Below, one piece after another: positions 63,053 to 64,000 of a stretch of DNA of 64,000 bases (position 1 is its first letter; each line of letters starts with the position of its first letter). Location: NCBI RefSeq assembly GCF_000473995.1, contig NC_022571.1:3813416-3877415 (forward strand). Reading direction: 5' to 3'. The position numbers were made by a program, and so were the translations under genes. Under the pieces are notes generated by a model that did not search any database, was not told the DNA's origin, and was given only the letters and a program-made list of their open reading frames with translations. This stretch comes from Clostridium saccharobutylicum DSM 13864. GTDB lineage: Bacteria > Bacillota > Clostridia > Clostridiales > Clostridiaceae.

Positions 63053-63979
63053 TTAATTTAATTCTTCATTAATTTTCTGAACTTCCTCTACACTTAATCC
63101 AGTTCCTTTTGCAACTATATCAACATCTAACCCCATAATCAAAAAATTCTTAGCATTTTTTATTGTTGCTTCTTTTAATCCTTCTTTAATTCCTGTTTTA
63201 ATTCCTGTTTTAATTCCTTCTTTAATTCCTTCTTCCTTTGCACTCTTTAGTCTTGTCATTTGATCATGAAGTTCGGCTTCCCTCGATTCATACGCAGCTC
63301 TTGCCTTATCATCTTTACTTATAACTTCAAGAATATTATAAGCTTTTCTTATTTTCTCATTCTTCTCTGCTAACATCTCAAACGCCTCCTTATTTCTTGC
63401 TTCTAAAAACATCATCCATTGAACAACTAGGTCATCTTCGTCTTTGAGAATGTTATTATCAAACAATTTAGGTAGTTCTAGATAATGAATCTCTAATATA
63501 TCTGTTAACTTTTGATTAGTTTCATCCTCTGTTATATGAAAACTTGTATGAAGTTTATTTATTTCTATACATTTAAAATCAACTATATTTATAGTGATAC
63601 ATTTTTTGAGTTTATCATAAGTATCTCCTGATTTTATCTGCCCATTATACATCTTATTCCAGTAAAACAGAGTTCTTTCTGCCATATACTCCGTATATAA
63701 AACTTGAATTTCTATATCTACATGTTCGCCATTCTTGGTTTTAGCTCTAACATCTAGTATTCCTTTTCTATCTTCTGCAAACTCTCTTAGTAATTCTGTA
63801 TTACTGAGTTCTATATCTTCTAATTCATCATGTGGCATTTTAAGTATTGCATTCAATAGCTCTATTAATAAATCCTTATTCTTACTATCTCCAAATAATA
63901 ATTTAAAAACAAAATCATTTTTAGGTGACATTATAAACCCATCATCTAAAACTTCTCTCCTTAACACTTTAATCACCAC
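63053..63979 (-). CDS. Rpn family recombination-promoting nuclease
   Basis: This 308-residue protein belongs to the Rpn/PD-(D/E)XK transposase-like family. The N-terminal MSPKNDFVFKLLFGDSKN and the nuclease motif GILDVRAKTKNGEHVDIEIQ (Asp...Glu-x-Gln) are clear. The C-terminal part has an imperfect KEGIKTGIKTGIKEGLKE repeat, then a helical domain. The start is uncertain: GTG at 63979 or 63967, or ATG at 63934. Rpn proteins are DNA nucleases that can promote RecA-independent recombination. Confidence 0.85.
   Translation of the reverse strand: MVIKVLRREVLDDGFIMSPKNDFVFKLLFGDSKNKDLLIELLNAILKMPHDELEDIELSNTELLREFAEDRKGILDVRAKTKNGEHVDIEIQVLYTEYMAERTLFYWNKMYNGQIKSGDTYDKLKKCITINIVDFKCIEINKLHTSFHITEDETNQKLTDILEIHYLELPKLFDNNILKDEDDLVVQWMMFLEARNKEAFEMLAEKNEKIRKAYNILEVISKDDKARAAYESREAELHDQMTRLKSAKEEGIKEGIKTGIKTGIKEGLKEATIKNAKNFLIMGLDVDIVAKGTGLSVEEVQKINEELN
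63185..63235 (-). repeat. 12-bp coding microsatellite in the Rpn gene
   Basis: Repeats of AATTCCTGTTTT and AATTCCTTCTTT (plus strand) encode the GIKTGIKTGIKEG stretch. The unit length is a multiple of three, so slippage would change protein length without breaking the frame. Confidence 0.65.
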
Positions 63980-64000
63980 ACCTTAAATATATTTATGCTT

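Overview
The window is AT-rich DNA from a Firmicute, almost certainly a Clostridium of the butyric or solvent-forming type. Evidence for this is the strong AGGAGG-type ribosome sites, the clostridial citrate lyase operon, secreted proteins with choline-binding-like cell-wall repeats, a tandem glycine riboswitch and wall-associated RHS/YD-repeat toxin modules. The species cannot be fixed from the sequence alone. I found no rRNA, tRNA or CRISPR array.

Region 1 (1-9 kb) holds surface and housekeeping genes: an ATC-hydrolase-like protein, two near-identical secreted transglutaminase-like proteins, a sugar-binding protein, a metallo-hydrolase and a TetR regulator. The two transglutaminase genes belong to a duplicated unit of about 1.4 kb that also contains a long hairpin element.

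Region 2 (9.3-27.4 kb) is a metabolic island, almost all on the minus strand. In transcription order it reads citG, a GntR regulator, citC-D-E-F-X, aconitase, a PrpF-family isomerase, an AspT-like transporter, PEP carboxykinase, a GltD-like flavoprotein and malic enzyme. Together these can turn citrate, cis-aconitate or (if PrpF is an aconitate isomerase) trans-aconitate into acetate, oxaloacetate, PEP and pyruvate. Copies of a 16-bp palindrome TGTATACNTGTATACA lie before citC and before aconitase and are probably the GntR operators. Upstream of the island is a CycA-like amino-acid permease behind a tandem glycine riboswitch whose linker is interrupted by a 63-nt hairpin.

Region 3 (27.6-49.3 kb) is a patchwork: a frameshifted sugar-binding gene, small peptides missed by length cut-offs (24 aa Cys/Arg-rich and 59 aa membrane), two cell-wall-binding LRR proteins, a carbonic-anhydrase-like protein, a cupin, two chemotaxis receptors, a GNAT, a tandem pair of small secreted proteins, a MATE exporter with an IS at its 5' end, a membrane-anchored methyltransferase, a lipoprotein, and a third transglutaminase followed by helical repeats.

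Region 4 (49.7-64 kb) is a polymorphic-toxin island: DUF1659/DUF2922 genes, then three broken RHS fragments, two of them still carrying toxin tips (EndoU and an unknown one) with adjacent immunity genes. It also holds a lone HNH-type toxin with a CbrC-type immunity gene, a SUFU immunity gene, an immunity remnant, an IS3-family element and an Rpn-type nuclease. No full-length RHS gene is present.

Throughout the window are three families of non-coding inverted-repeat elements, called H1, H2 and H3 here. H1 (about 280 bp) and H2 (about 160-230 bp) are the most unusual signal. Different copies have different stem sequences, but the two arms change together and mismatches stay at the same places. 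They often sit directly after stop codons, and one H2 copy interrupts an RHS gene.
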